Part shown: piece by piece, positions 8,953-17,177 of the stretch
How the letters are laid out: the number at the start of each line of letters is the position of its first letter
Position numbering within the stretch: position 1 is the stretch's first letter
Source of the DNA: Streptomyces vietnamensis
GTDB taxonomy: Bacteria > Actinomycetota > Actinomycetes > Streptomycetales > Streptomycetaceae
Direction of reading: 5' to 3'
DNA: 64,000 bases
NCBI RefSeq assembly: GCF_000830005.1
Contig: NZ_CP010407.1
Coordinates: forward strand, 6,894,001 to 6,958,000
Notes under the pieces: generated by a model
What the model was told of the DNA's origin: nothing
What the model saw: the letters and a program-made list of their open reading frames with translations, nothing else
Databases searched by the model: none
Position numbers and translations under genes: made by a program

Positions 8953-9135
8953 ATGCCCGTCGACCCGTACGCCGTCCTCCAGGCCCTGCTGCGCGCCGAG
9001 GCCTCCCGCGCCCGGCGCACCGAACGCACCGCCCCCGAGCCGGGAGCCCCGGTGCCCGTGTCCGCCCCCGCGCCGACCCCCGAGCCGCCCGCCCACCGGG
9101 AGGACCGCCTCCGCCGGGAAGGCCCCCTGGGCTGA
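8953..9135 (+). CDS. Small hypothetical protein
   Basis: 60 residues, MPVDPYAVLQALLRAEASRA followed by a Pro/Ala-rich low-complexity tail. The ATG is preceded by a strong AAGGAG at the right distance, the best support for translation. No transmembrane helix. Function unknown. Confidence 0.5.
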   Translation: MPVDPYAVLQALLRAEASRARRTERTAPEPGAPVPVSAPAPTPEPPAHREDRLRREGPLG

Positions 9136-9190
9136 CCCCGGGACCGGCCTCCCGGAGCACACCTCCGGGGGGCCGCCGTCCGTTCCGGCC

Positions 9191-9940
9191 TCAAGTCAGG
9201 ACGGTGAAGGCGTGGGCCGTCAACGCCCGTTCGAGCCGCTTCCGCAGCCGCAGCGCCGTCTCCTCCAGGCGGTCCTCCTCGTCCACCGGCAGCGAGAAAC
9301 CCACCGCCGAGTGGACCCCGCCGACCGTGATCGGCACGGCCCCGCACACCGTGCCGAGCATGTACTCCTCCCGCTCGACCACCGGCGCGCCCCGCCGGAT
9401 CCCGGCCAGCCTGCGCATCAGCGCCTCCTCGTCCGGGACCGTCCGCGGCGTCAGCCGGCGCACCGGCCGCCGCGCCAGATACGCCCGGCGGGCCTCCGGG
9501 TCCAGCTGGGCGAGGAGGCACTGCCCGAGCGCGTGGGCGTGCGCGGTGGCGCGGAACTCCGCCCACTCCTCGGCGGCCGGCCGCCCCGGGGCGTCCACGC
9601 GGATCACGAGCTCGACCTCGTCCCCGTCCATGACCGCGTAGGAGACGGGCGCGTCGAGCTCCTCACCGAGCACCCGCAGCCACTCGGGCAGCCGCGTGCC
9701 GTGCCCGTGCCCCGGCCCGGCGAGCCGGGGCGCGGCGGGCCCGAGCCGGAACGTCCCGCGCTCGTGGCGCAGATGACCGTCGTGGACGAGGGTGCGCAGC
9801 AGGTGGTACGTGGTGGCCAGGGGCACCCCGGTCATCCGTGAGAGGCGCTTGGCGGTGAGCTCGTGGTGCTCGGCGACGAGTTCGAGAAGAGCCAGCGCTC
9901 GACGGACGGAACCTATGAGGGTGGGGCCGGTGGGAGCCAT
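9191..9940 (-). CDS. IclR-family transcriptional regulator
   Basis: 249 residues from the ATG at 9938-9940, which opens MAPTGPTLIGSVRRALALLE, the usual IclR start; the open frame extends 39 codons further up but that part is non-conserved. Residues ~10-65 form the winged helix-turn-helix (LTAKRLSRMTGVPLATTYHLLRTL), the rest the IclR effector-binding domain (ALGQCLLAQLDPEARRAYLA). Compact dimeric regulators of this family sense small carbon compounds. No obvious catabolic neighbour, so the target is unknown. Confidence 0.88.
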   Translation of the reverse strand: MAPTGPTLIGSVRRALALLELVAEHHELTAKRLSRMTGVPLATTYHLLRTLVHDGHLRHERGTFRLGPAAPRLAGPGHGHGTRLPEWLRVLGEELDAPVSYAVMDGDEVELVIRVDAPGRPAAEEWAEFRATAHAHALGQCLLAQLDPEARRAYLARRPVRRLTPRTVPDEEALMRRLAGIRRGAPVVEREEYMLGTVCGAVPITVGGVHSAVGFSLPVDEEDRLEETALRLRKRLERALTAHAFTVLT

Positions 9941-10124
9941 GGGGCCAGTGTGGCGATGACGCGGATGGGGCGGCGGGCCCATCTTTTGGATCTCGTACGA
10001 ACGTCCCGGCCGCGCGCGACGAAGCGCCACGTTCCTCCAAGCCGCCGCCACGGCCACCGGGCCGCCGCCTCGGGCATGGGACGCACGGGGCCCGTGAAGG
10101 TTCTAGGCGCGCCGACCTCCGAGG

Positions 10125-10368
10125 GATCGCCCCCCGGCCTCAGGTCCTGGGCGGACCGGCCTCTCGGTGCGATCGCCCCCCGGCCTCAGGCCCTGGGCGG
10201 ACCGGCCTCTCGGTGCGATCGCCCCCCGGCCTCAGGCCCTGGGCGGACCGGCCTCTCGGTGCGATCGCCCCCTGCCTCAGGCCCTGGGCGGACCGGCCTC
10301 TCGGTGCGATCGCCCCCTGCCTCAGGCCTCCGACTGACCGGCCCCTCGGAGCGGCCGCCCCCGTCTCA
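10125..10368. repeat. 45-46-bp tandem repeat, about five copies
   Basis: Units begin GATCGCCCC and carry CTGGGCGGACCGGCCTCTCG. Copies start at 10125, 10171, 10217, 10263 and 10308; the first three are 46 bp, the next two 45 bp, and the last is degenerate and runs into the stop codon (TCA, 10366-10368) of the LtrA gene. It fills most of the 425-base gap between the IclR and LtrA genes; I see no gene in that gap. Confidence 0.9.
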
Positions 10369-11574
10369 GGACGCCTCCCCCTCCGTGACCGGCCGCGCGC
10401 CCCGCCTGGTGTGCAGTCCCACGAGGACCGCCGCCGCCGCGGCGAGGACCGCGAGGGCCACCAGGGCCGGGACCAGGCCGACCAGGGGGCCCGCCGCCAG
10501 GCAGCACACCCCGCCCACGGCCAGCGCGGTCGGCCGCCGGCCCGAGGTGCGCAGCACGATCGCGGCGGCGCCGAGCAGATAGACGCCGACGCCCCCGGTC
10601 AGCGACCAGGCCACGGCGCCGTGCAGCGGCTCGGCCAGGTCGTAGTGCCCGGTGTCGGCGACCTGCTGGAGGACCTTCTTCATCCCGAGCGCGCAGAGCA
10701 CGATCCCGGCGACCAGCGGCAGGTGCAGGAAGGTGTAGACGTCCCGGGCGAAGCGGGTGCGGTCGTCGCCGTCGAGCTCGGAGAGACGGTGCTCCGCGGC
10801 CTCGCCGAGCTGCCGGAAGTACAGCCACCACAACCCGGCCGAGAGCAGCAGTCCGGCCGCCGCGCCGCCGAGCACCGCGTACGAGAGCGGGAAGCTGCCG
10901 ACGCCGACGCCCATCGCCACGATGGACTCGCCCAGGGCGATGATCACGATCAGGCCGTGCCGCTCGGCGAAGTGCCCGGGGGAGTTGACCCGCCAGCCGG
11001 AGGAACCGGTGATGTAGATGCCGCCGTAGTCGACGGCCACCGCCCCCAGCCACCACAGGAGCTGGGCCCGGCCGTCGTACGCGCAGCCGATGAGCAGCAG
11101 CACCAGCGGCGGCAGCACGGACGCCATGGCCGTACGCCGCAGGGTGGCCCGCAGCGCGGCGTCCCCCGGGCTGGAGACCCAGTACGAGACCAGGTGCAGG
11201 ATGCGCACCGCGCCGTAGCAGAGCACGAACACCAGCGGCGGGGAGAGCCCTTCCGGCGCGTCCGCGAAGACCTTCGGCACGGCGAGGGACACGATCAGGA
11301 CGACGGCCATGACGGTGACGAGGACGCCGAACAGGGCGCCGGAATCGGCCCGTACGACATTGCCCAGCCAGGCGAAGGCGCACCAGCACCACCAGAGCAG
11401 CGCGAGGACGACCATCGCGCCCACCATCCGCGCCGGTGAGGGCGCGGCCGCCATCAGGGCGGTGACCTGCGTGATCGCGTACACGAACACCAGGTCGAAG
11501 AAGAGTTCCGCGGGCGTCACCTTGTGATCGCCCCCGGCGGCCACCATGCGGGCCCGCTTCCTGTTTCTCGCCAT
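10366..11574 (-). CDS. Low temperature requirement protein A (LtrA) family membrane protein
   Basis: 402 residues from the ATG at 11572-11574 with GGGGGAG upstream. The start MARNRKRARMVAA leads into the family hallmark VTPAELFFDLVFVYAITQ, then about ten to eleven transmembrane helices and the conserved RHGLIVIIALGESIVAMG. The founding member was tied to growth of Listeria at low temperature, but biochemical function is not established. Monocistronic by context; tandem repeats lie directly at its 3' end. Confidence 0.9.
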   Translation of the reverse strand: MARNRKRARMVAAGGDHKVTPAELFFDLVFVYAITQVTALMAAAPSPARMVGAMVVLALLWWCWCAFAWLGNVVRADSGALFGVLVTVMAVVLIVSLAVPKVFADAPEGLSPPLVFVLCYGAVRILHLVSYWVSSPGDAALRATLRRTAMASVLPPLVLLLIGCAYDGRAQLLWWLGAVAVDYGGIYITGSSGWRVNSPGHFAERHGLIVIIALGESIVAMGVGVGSFPLSYAVLGGAAAGLLLSAGLWWLYFRQLGEAAEHRLSELDGDDRTRFARDVYTFLHLPLVAGIVLCALGMKKVLQQVADTGHYDLAEPLHGAVAWSLTGGVGVYLLGAAAIVLRTSGRRPTALAVGGVCCLAAGPLVGLVPALVALAVLAAAAAVLVGLHTRRGARPVTEGEAS

Positions 11575-11803
11575 CTGCGTTCTCCCCCTTCGGGCACCGG
11601 TTCCGGCCACCCCGGCGCGAAGACTACTCACCCCGGGGGGAGTGGTGAGACGGCTGTCCGGAGACCCGCATTACCCGGCAGGTAATCGACCCCCTCCGCG
11701 CCGCCCGGCATGCTCATGAACACCGGAACCCGGGCGGCGCACTCCGCTCGGGCTCCGGGCCCACCACCAGCACGAACGTCCCCCTTTTGGAGGGTGATCC
11801 GCC

Positions 11804-12229
11804 ATGTCCCAGGCCCTGCTCGCCGGCCTCGCCCGCACCACCCGCCCCCAGTCCGCGGTGCGCCGCTTCCTCGCCCTCGACGCCGTCGTCACCGGGGCCA
11901 ACGGGATCGCCTACGCCGCCGCCTCCGGCCCCCTCGGCGAACTCCTCGGCGTCGACGCCGGACTCCTCCTCGAACTCGGCCTCTTCCTCACCGCGTTCGC
12001 CGCGGGCGTCGCCTGGCTCGCGAGCCGCCCGCAGCCCCCGGCGCTCGCCGTGAAGCTCGTCGTCGACGCCAACGTGCTCTGGGCCGTCCTCAGCATCGTC
12101 GCCCTCGTCGCCTGGCTGGAGCCGACCACCGCCGGCCTGGTGTGGACCCCGATGCAGGCGGTCACCGTCGCCGGTTTCGCCGCACTCCAGTGGGCCGCCC
12201 TCAGGGCCGTCGCGTCCGCTACGCGTTGA
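11804..12229 (+). CDS. Four-helix membrane protein of unknown function
   Basis: 141 residues, ATG preceded by GGAGGG. Four predicted transmembrane helices (for example LLLELGLFLTAFAAGVAWLA and VLWAVLSIVALVAWL), with short loops and the N-terminal segment FLALDAVVTGANGIAYAAA. This resembles small uncharacterised integral membrane proteins that are common in Streptomyces. Its end overlaps the convergent XRE gene by 11 bases. Confidence 0.7.
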   Translation: MSQALLAGLARTTRPQSAVRRFLALDAVVTGANGIAYAAASGPLGELLGVDAGLLLELGLFLTAFAAGVAWLASRPQPPALAVKLVVDANVLWAVLSIVALVAWLEPTTAGLVWTPMQAVTVAGFAALQWAALRAVASATR

Positions 12230-13025
12230 GGGACCGCAGGTACGCGACCGTCTCCGGGTCGGCCGGGAGGAACGTCTCGATGGCCAGCTCGGCGACGGTC
12301 ACGTCCATCGGCGTGTTGAACGTCGAGATCGACGACACGAACGACAGCACCCGCCCGTCGTGCTCGATCCGCAGCGGCAGCGCGAAGTACGGGTACGGCT
12401 CCGCGTCCGGCCGGTCCTCCGGGTCGATCCGCTCCGGCAGCGGATAGCCCGCCACCTCCTCGTACAGCTCCCGCAGCTGCTCCGAACGGGCCAGCGCGAT
12501 CTGACGGTCCATCTGGGCCAGGAGGTGGCCCCGCCACTCTCGTAGGTTCCGGATCCGGGGCGCCAGGCCCTCCGGGTGCAGCGTGAGCCGCATCGCGTTC
12601 ATCGGCGGGGTCAGGAGGTGCTCCGGAAGCCCGCCGAGCAGCAGCTCGATCCCCCGGTTGGCCGCCACCACCGTGTACGTGCCGTCGACCACCAGCGCCG
12701 GATACGGCTCGTACCCGTCGAGCAGCTGCTGGATGCCCCAGCGCAGCGTCTCGAGGCGCGGCGCGTCGAGCGGCGACTCCGCGTACCGGGGCGCGTATCC
12801 CGCCGCGAGCAGCAGCGCGTTCCGCTCCCGCACCGGCACGTCCAGGTGCTCGGCGAGCTTCAGGACCATGTCCTCGCTCGGCCGGGCGCGGCCCGTCTCC
12901 ACGAACGAGATGTGCCGCGCCGAGGAGTCCGCGCGCAGCGCCAGCTCCAGCTGGCTCAGCCGCCGCTGCTCACGCCATCCGCGCAGCAGCGGCCCTACCC
13001 CCGTGTCGCTCACGACAGTTGTCAT
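12219..13025 (-). CDS. XRE-family regulator with MmyB-like ligand domain
   Basis: 268 residues from the ATG at 13023-13025. Residues ~8-65 are a Cro/C1-type helix-turn-helix (RRLSQLELALRADSSARHISFVETGRARPS). The remainder is the MmyB-like PAS-type domain (ALVVDGTYTVVAANRGIELLL, then LLAQMDRQIALARSEQLREL), reported in other members to bind fatty acids. Divergent from the pterin dehydratase gene with about 100 bases between them, so it could control that gene, though nothing proves it. Confidence 0.87.
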   Translation of the reverse strand: MTTVVSDTGVGPLLRGWREQRRLSQLELALRADSSARHISFVETGRARPSEDMVLKLAEHLDVPVRERNALLLAAGYAPRYAESPLDAPRLETLRWGIQQLLDGYEPYPALVVDGTYTVVAANRGIELLLGGLPEHLLTPPMNAMRLTLHPEGLAPRIRNLREWRGHLLAQMDRQIALARSEQLRELYEEVAGYPLPERIDPEDRPDAEPYPYFALPLRIEHDGRVLSFVSSISTFNTPMDVTVAELAIETFLPADPETVAYLRSLNA

Positions 13026-13127
13026 GGCCAGACGGTATCCCAGAGGGGGACGCCGGGTAGCTTTCCCCCCGGGGCCCCTGTCCGTCACCCCGTCACCCCG
13101 CACCACCCGACCGGAGGGAGCACCGCC

Positions 13128-13430
13128 GTGCCCACGCAGCCGCTGTCGCAGAAGGAGATCGAGGACCGCCTGAGGGAGCTTCCCGGCTGGTCCGTCCACG
13201 AGGACCGGCTCGCCCGGAACTACCGGTTCGAGGACCACTTCGCGGCGACCGCGTTCGTCATCCACGTGGCCCAGATCCAGCAGGAGCTGAACCACCACTC
13301 CGACCTCACCCTCGGCTACGACACGGTCGCCCTCGCCGTGAGCACCCACTCCGTCGGCGGCATCACCGAGAAGGACTTCGAGCTCGCCGACCGCGTCGAG
13401 GGGATCGCCCCCGGCCACGGAGCCAGTTGA
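13128..13430 (+). CDS. 4a-hydroxytetrahydrobiopterin (pterin-4a-carbinolamine) dehydratase
   Basis: 100 residues from GTG with GGAGGG upstream. The full PCD/DCoH fold is present: LPGWSVHEDRLARNYRF, the active-site histidine cluster in QELNHHSDLTLGYDTV and the later STHSVGGITEKDFELA. These enzymes dehydrate 4a-carbinolamine pterin during recycling of tetrahydropterin cofactor after aromatic amino acid hydroxylation. No hydroxylase is next to it. The gene's last codons look like the first copy of the 38-bp repeat that follows. Confidence 0.88.
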   Translation: MPTQPLSQKEIEDRLRELPGWSVHEDRLARNYRFEDHFAATAFVIHVAQIQQELNHHSDLTLGYDTVALAVSTHSVGGITEKDFELADRVEGIAPGHGAS

Positions 13431-13527
13431 CCCGTCGTCAGGATCGCCCCCGCTACGGCGGGAACCGACCCGTCGTCAGGATCGCCCCCGCCACGGCGGG
13501 AACCGACCTGTCGTTAGGATCGTGGTC
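13402..13527. repeat. 38-bp tandem repeat at the 3' end of the pterin dehydratase gene
   Basis: Units of the form GATCGCCCCCGC, then ACGGCGGGAACCGACC, then TCGTCAG repeat head to tail. A degenerate first copy overlaps the last codons and stop of the dehydratase; two good copies follow at about 13441-13478 and 13479-13516, and a partial one (GGATCG) just before the methyltransferase start. Each copy can fold CCCGC/GCGGG. Confidence 0.85.
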
Positions 13528-14274
13528 ATGGGGGAGACCACGCTCGACTACGAGGCCGAGGCGGCGCACTACGACGAGACCCGCGGCGGGGTGCCCAGGG
13601 CCGAGGCGGCCGCGGGGGCCGTCCTGCGGCTCGTCCCGCCCGGCGCCCGCACCCTCCTCGACCTCGCCTGCGGCACCGGCCTCGTCACCGAGCGGCTCGT
13701 ACGGACCGGCCTGCGGGTGTACGGCGCCGACGCCGCCCACGCCATGGCGCGGGTCGCCGCCGACCGGGCCCCCGGCCGCGTCGTACGGGCCGACGCCCGG
13801 CGGCTGCCGCTGCCCGACGCCTCCCTGGACGCCGTCACGGCCGTCTGGCTGCTGCACCTGGTCCCCTTCGCGGCGGACATCGTCGCCGAGGCGGCCCGGG
13901 TGCTGCGCCCCGGCGGCGTCCTCGTCGCCACCGTCGACAAGGACGCCGCCCACGACGTCGACAGCGACATCGACGCGGTCCTCCGCCCGTACCGCTCGGC
14001 CGGGGCGGCCTCCGACCGCACCGACCTGATCACCGGATACGCGGCCGCCCACGGCCTCGACCCCGCCCCCGGCACCCGCTTCACCGGCCACGGCCAGGGC
14101 GCCACCCCGCGCGACACCGTCCGCAAACTCCGCGCCGGCTACTTCGCCTCCTGGTTCGACGGCGACCCGGCGACCACCGAGACCCTCGCCGCCGCCCTGT
14201 CCGACCTGCCGGACCAGGACCGCCCCCGAGCCGACCCCCGTTACCGGCTCGCGAGCTTCGTCAGGCGCGGCTGA
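13528..14274 (+). CDS. Class I SAM-dependent methyltransferase
   Basis: 248 residues from the ATG at 13528; a GTG two codons earlier (13522) is possible. Motif I is LLDLACGTGLVTERL, followed by an acidic VYGADAAHAM, VVRADARRLPLPD and AVWLLHLVPF, the standard Rossmann methyltransferase order (Methyltransf_11). Substrate is a small molecule, unidentified. No ribosome site is obvious because the upstream space is occupied by the 38-bp repeats. Confidence 0.85.
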   Translation: MGETTLDYEAEAAHYDETRGGVPRAEAAAGAVLRLVPPGARTLLDLACGTGLVTERLVRTGLRVYGADAAHAMARVAADRAPGRVVRADARRLPLPDASLDAVTAVWLLHLVPFAADIVAEAARVLRPGGVLVATVDKDAAHDVDSDIDAVLRPYRSAGAASDRTDLITGYAAAHGLDPAPGTRFTGHGQGATPRDTVRKLRAGYFASWFDGDPATTETLAAALSDLPDQDRPRADPRYRLASFVRRG

Positions 14275-14719
14275 ACTCCATCACCCAGTTCGTCACCCAC
14301 GCGTCGGTGCCTTCGGCCGCGAACGCCTGCTCCCAACGGGCCGAGTCCGGCCCGATCCCGGACCACCGGAACCGCACCCGTACCGGCCGTCCGGCGTAGC
14401 TGTCCGCGCCGTGGAACTCGCCCGTACCGTCGGCCGAGAACCGGCCCCGTACGGGCGGATCCAGCCTGCCCGTACGGCTGTTGGACCAGTTCAGCGTCCA
14501 CTCGCCGGTCTCCGGCTCGTACAGCCGCAGCGTAAGACCGCTGAACCCCTCCGAGGGGAAGACGATCTCGTCGACGTGGGCCCGGCCGTCCCAGAAGAGG
14601 CAGCCGGTGGTGTGCCCCTCGAACTCCTTCCACCCGCTCTCCGGGTCGAGGAAGTCCGCGAGACGGCGGTTGTGGACCCGCCAGCGCCCGTCGAGGAAGG
14701 AGAAACCGTCGTCGGTCAC
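14261..14719 (-). CDS. Calycin-like small hypothetical protein
   Basis: 152 residues from a GTG at 14719. The start (DDGFSFLDGRWRVHNRRLADFLDPES) and the alternating beta strands with many tryptophans (GCLFWDGRAHVDEI, LYEPETGEWTLNWSNS) resemble DUF1579-type or lipocalin-like beta barrels. Its GTG overlaps the stop of the upstream gene (GTGA), so the two are translationally coupled. Overlaps the 3' end of the convergent methyltransferase by 14 bases. Confidence 0.75.
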   Translation of the reverse strand: MTDDGFSFLDGRWRVHNRRLADFLDPESGWKEFEGHTTGCLFWDGRAHVDEIVFPSEGFSGLTLRLYEPETGEWTLNWSNSRTGRLDPPVRGRFSADGTGEFHGADSYAGRPVRVRFRWSGIGPDSARWEQAFAAEGTDAWVTNWVMEFSRA

Positions 14720-15201
14720 GCGCCCGCCCCCGTCCCCGTCGTCCCGGACGGCAGCGCGTCCGCGAGGTAGCCGGCCAGATCCGGCGTTTCGGGCGTCAGC
14801 ACGTGCCGTACCCAGGCCTCCCGTTCGTGCCCGAGCGGCGCCAGCTCCCATACGCAGCCGATCCACGACCGGTCGACCCGCACGAAGTGCGCCGGATCGG
14901 TGTCGGGGCAGTCCAGGGCGGGCTGCCCGGCGGCCCCGCCGCCGAAGTGGAGCACGTTGTCCCACACCCAGCTGTACGCGTTGAGGTAAGCGCCGCTGTC
15001 ACCACCCCGGTGCAGCACCACGAAGCCCGCCGCCGGGGTGCCGTCCGGAGCCGGCAGCAGCTCCGGAAGCAGCGCGTACGCCGCCTCCTCCACCTCCGGT
15101 TCGATGCCCTCCGGGTCGGAGGTGACGTGATAGCGCTTCAGGTGCCGCCCGGCGATCTCGACCGGCGGCAGGACCAGGAGTCTCTTCTCTGAGAAAGCCA
15201 T
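14716..15201 (-). CDS. Hypothetical protein, first gene of a two-gene unit
   Basis: 161 residues if started at the ATG 15199-15201 (MAFSEKRLLV); a GTG at 15231 would add ten residues and lies in the palindrome described at 15221. Soluble protein with AGRHLKRYHVT, YLNAYSWVWDNVLHF and WIGCVWELAPLGHEREAWVRH, a pattern common to an uncharacterised Streptomyces family. Overlaps the downstream calycin-like gene by 4 bases. Divergent from the WYL regulator, the likely controller of the pair. Confidence 0.72.
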   Translation of the reverse strand: MAFSEKRLLVLPPVEIAGRHLKRYHVTSDPEGIEPEVEEAAYALLPELLPAPDGTPAAGFVVLHRGGDSGAYLNAYSWVWDNVLHFGGGAAGQPALDCPDTDPAHFVRVDRSWIGCVWELAPLGHEREAWVRHVLTPETPDLAGYLADALPSGTTGTGAGA

Positions 15202-15220
15202 GACTGGACCGTAAGGAGCC

Positions 15221-15245
15221 TTCACTGACACCGTGTGTCAGTGAA
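15221..15245. promoter_or_regulatory. Perfect 25-bp palindrome, candidate operator of the WYL regulator
   Basis: TTCACTGACAC, spacer CGT, then GTGTCAGTGAA: 11-bp arms with no mismatch. It sits between the divergent genes and overlaps the GTG start(s) of the WYL regulator (15235 or 15241). Because it is palindromic, both strands can read GTG-TCA-GTG-AA at this point. Best read as an autoregulatory operator that also blocks the divergent pair. Confidence 0.75.
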
Positions 15246-16191
15246 GTCCAGCCGGCTCGTCTCGCTCCTCCTCCTGCTCCAGACCCGCGGTCCGCTCACG
15301 GCCGCCCGCCTCGCCGGGGAACTGGAGGTCTCCGTCCGCACCGTCTACCGCGACGTGGAGGCGCTGCAGGCCGCCGGAGTGCCGCTGTACGGGGACGCCG
15401 GGCACCGCGGCGGCTACCGGCTGCTCGCCGGATACCGGCACCGCCTCGCCGAGCTGTACGCCCGCGAGGCCGAGGCCCTCGTCCTCGCCGGGCTGCCCGT
15501 CGCCGCCGACGAACTCGGGCTCGGCCCGCACTTCGCGGACGCCCAGCTGAAGCTGCGGGCCGCGCTGCCCGCGCCGTTGCGGGAGCACGTCGACCGGCTG
15601 CGGGCCCGCTTCCACATCGACGCCCCCGGCTGGTACGCGGAGTCCACCGAGGCCCCGTTCCTGCACGAGGTCGCCGACGCGGTCCGCACCGGACGCGTCC
15701 TGGAGGTCCGCTACCGCCGCTGGAAGGAACCGACCGACGTCGACCGGCGCCTGGAGCCGTACGGTCTCGTCCTCAAGGCCGGCCGCTGGTACCTGGTCGC
15801 CGGACCCGGGCCGCGCACCTACCGCGTCGACCAGATCCTCGCCGTCACCGTCACCGACGAGGAGGCCGAGATCCCGGACGACTTCGACCTCGTCGCCCAC
15901 TGGCGGGCCTCCCAGGAGGACTTCCACGCCCGGCTGTACCGGGGAGAGGCGCTCGTACGGATCTCCCCGCGCGGCGCCACCCGGCTCACCGGCGCCACCG
16001 CCCGGGCCCTCGCCGCCACCGGCACCCCCGAACCGGACGGCTGGACGCGCGCCACCCTCCCCGTCGAATCGCCGCAGCACGCCCACGACACCTTCCTCGG
16101 CCTCGGCGCGGAGGTGGAGGTCCTCGCCCCCGAGGGCCTCCGGGAGAGCATCGCCGCGACGGTACGGACGCTGGCGGAACGGTACGCCTGA
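15235..16191 (+). CDS. YafY-type transcriptional regulator (HTH plus WYL domain)
   Basis: 318 residues starting MSVKSSRLVSLLLLLQTRGP (GTG). Residues ~5-60 are a DeoR-like winged helix (LTAARLAGELEVSVRTVYRDVEAL), residues ~140-215 the WYL ligand-sensing domain (LEVRYRRWKEPTDVDRRLEPYGLVLKAGRWYLVAG), and the end a WCX extension. WYL regulators sense nucleic acids or small ligands. Its start codon lies in a perfect palindrome, and the transcript may be leaderless. Confidence 0.88.
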   Translation: MSVKSSRLVSLLLLLQTRGPLTAARLAGELEVSVRTVYRDVEALQAAGVPLYGDAGHRGGYRLLAGYRHRLAELYAREAEALVLAGLPVAADELGLGPHFADAQLKLRAALPAPLREHVDRLRARFHIDAPGWYAESTEAPFLHEVADAVRTGRVLEVRYRRWKEPTDVDRRLEPYGLVLKAGRWYLVAGPGPRTYRVDQILAVTVTDEEAEIPDDFDLVAHWRASQEDFHARLYRGEALVRISPRGATRLTGATARALAATGTPEPDGWTRATLPVESPQHAHDTFLGLGAEVEVLAPEGLRESIAATVRTLAERYA

Positions 16192-16196
16192 ACCGG

Positions 16197-17069
16197 TCAC
16201 GCCTCCGGTGCGCCCCACGCCTCCGCCGCGCCCCACGCCTCCGTCGCGAACTCGGCGAAGGAGCGCGGCTCCCGGCCCAGGATCCGCTTCACGCCGTCCG
16301 TCGCCGAGGCGTTGTGCCCGTCGAGGAGCGTGCCGAACAGGGCCGCAAGCCACTCCGCCTCGTCGACCGCGAGCCCGAACCCGGCGAGCAGTTGCGCGTA
16401 CTCCGCCTCGGACACCGCCTGGTAGACCACCGGGCGGCCCGAGGCGCGGGAGACCTCCGCCGCCACCTCCGCGAAGCCCACCGGCCGGGGGCCCGTCACC
16501 TCGTGCACCCGCCCCGCGTGCCCGTCCGCCGTCAGGGTCTCGACGACGACGTCCGCCAGATCGTCCGCGTCGACGAACGGCTCGGCCGTGTCACCCGCCG
16601 GGAAGACCACCGCGCCCTCGGCGACGCCCTCCGCGAGCAGCCCCTCGGAGAAGTTCTGCGCGAAGAACGAGGCCCGTACGAAGGTCAGTTCGGCCCCGGA
16701 CGCCGCCGCCCGCAGGGCCTCCTCCGCCAGGACCGCCGCCGGCTCCCCGCGCCCGGAGAGGAGCGTGAGCCGCCGTACGCCGTTCTCCACGGCCAGCCGG
16801 CCGAAGGTCTCCATCGCCTCCACCGCACCGGGGGCGGCCAGGTCCGGGTAGTACGCCACGTACGCGGCGTCCGCGCCCCGCAGGGCGGGCGCCCAGGTCT
16901 CCGGGGCCTCCCAGTCGAAGACGGTCGCCCCGGTCCGGGACCCGGCCCGGACCGTCGTACCGCGGGCGGTCAGCCGCTCGGCCACGCGCCGCCCGGTCTT
17001 GCCGGTGGCGCTGGTCACCAGGACCGTCGTGTTCTGCGTCTGCTGCGTGTTGTTCGTCTGCGTCGTCAT
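16197..17069 (-). CDS. NmrA-like NAD(P)-binding protein
   Basis: 290 residues from the ATG at 17067-17069 (MTTQTNNTQQTQN). The Rossmann motif is VLVTSATGKTGRRVAERL, followed by VFDWEAPETWAPALRGADAAYVAYYPD and VRRLTLLSGRGE, typical of NmrA/ergot-type atypical SDRs. Such proteins act as reductases or redox sensors. The C-terminus ends in a duplicated EAWGA peptide from a 15-bp DNA repeat. Divergent from an AraC-type gene, a common pairing in which the regulator controls the oxidoreductase. Confidence 0.85.
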   Translation of the reverse strand: MTTQTNNTQQTQNTTVLVTSATGKTGRRVAERLTARGTTVRAGSRTGATVFDWEAPETWAPALRGADAAYVAYYPDLAAPGAVEAMETFGRLAVENGVRRLTLLSGRGEPAAVLAEEALRAAASGAELTFVRASFFAQNFSEGLLAEGVAEGAVVFPAGDTAEPFVDADDLADVVVETLTADGHAGRVHEVTGPRPVGFAEVAAEVSRASGRPVVYQAVSEAEYAQLLAGFGLAVDEAEWLAALFGTLLDGHNASATDGVKRILGREPRSFAEFATEAWGAAEAWGAPEA

Positions 17070-17177
17070 GGCCCAAGACTCCCGCCCGCGGCCCCGCCCG
17101 CCCATGCTGTGCCGTCTCACCCGCCTACGCATCCGTCTCAGCCCGCCTGCCCCGCCGACGCCCTACCCTTGCGCTCC

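Noticed and set aside
10125..10352. CRISPR array
   Set aside because: The 45-46-bp units abut each other with no unique spacers, so it is a plain tandem repeat.
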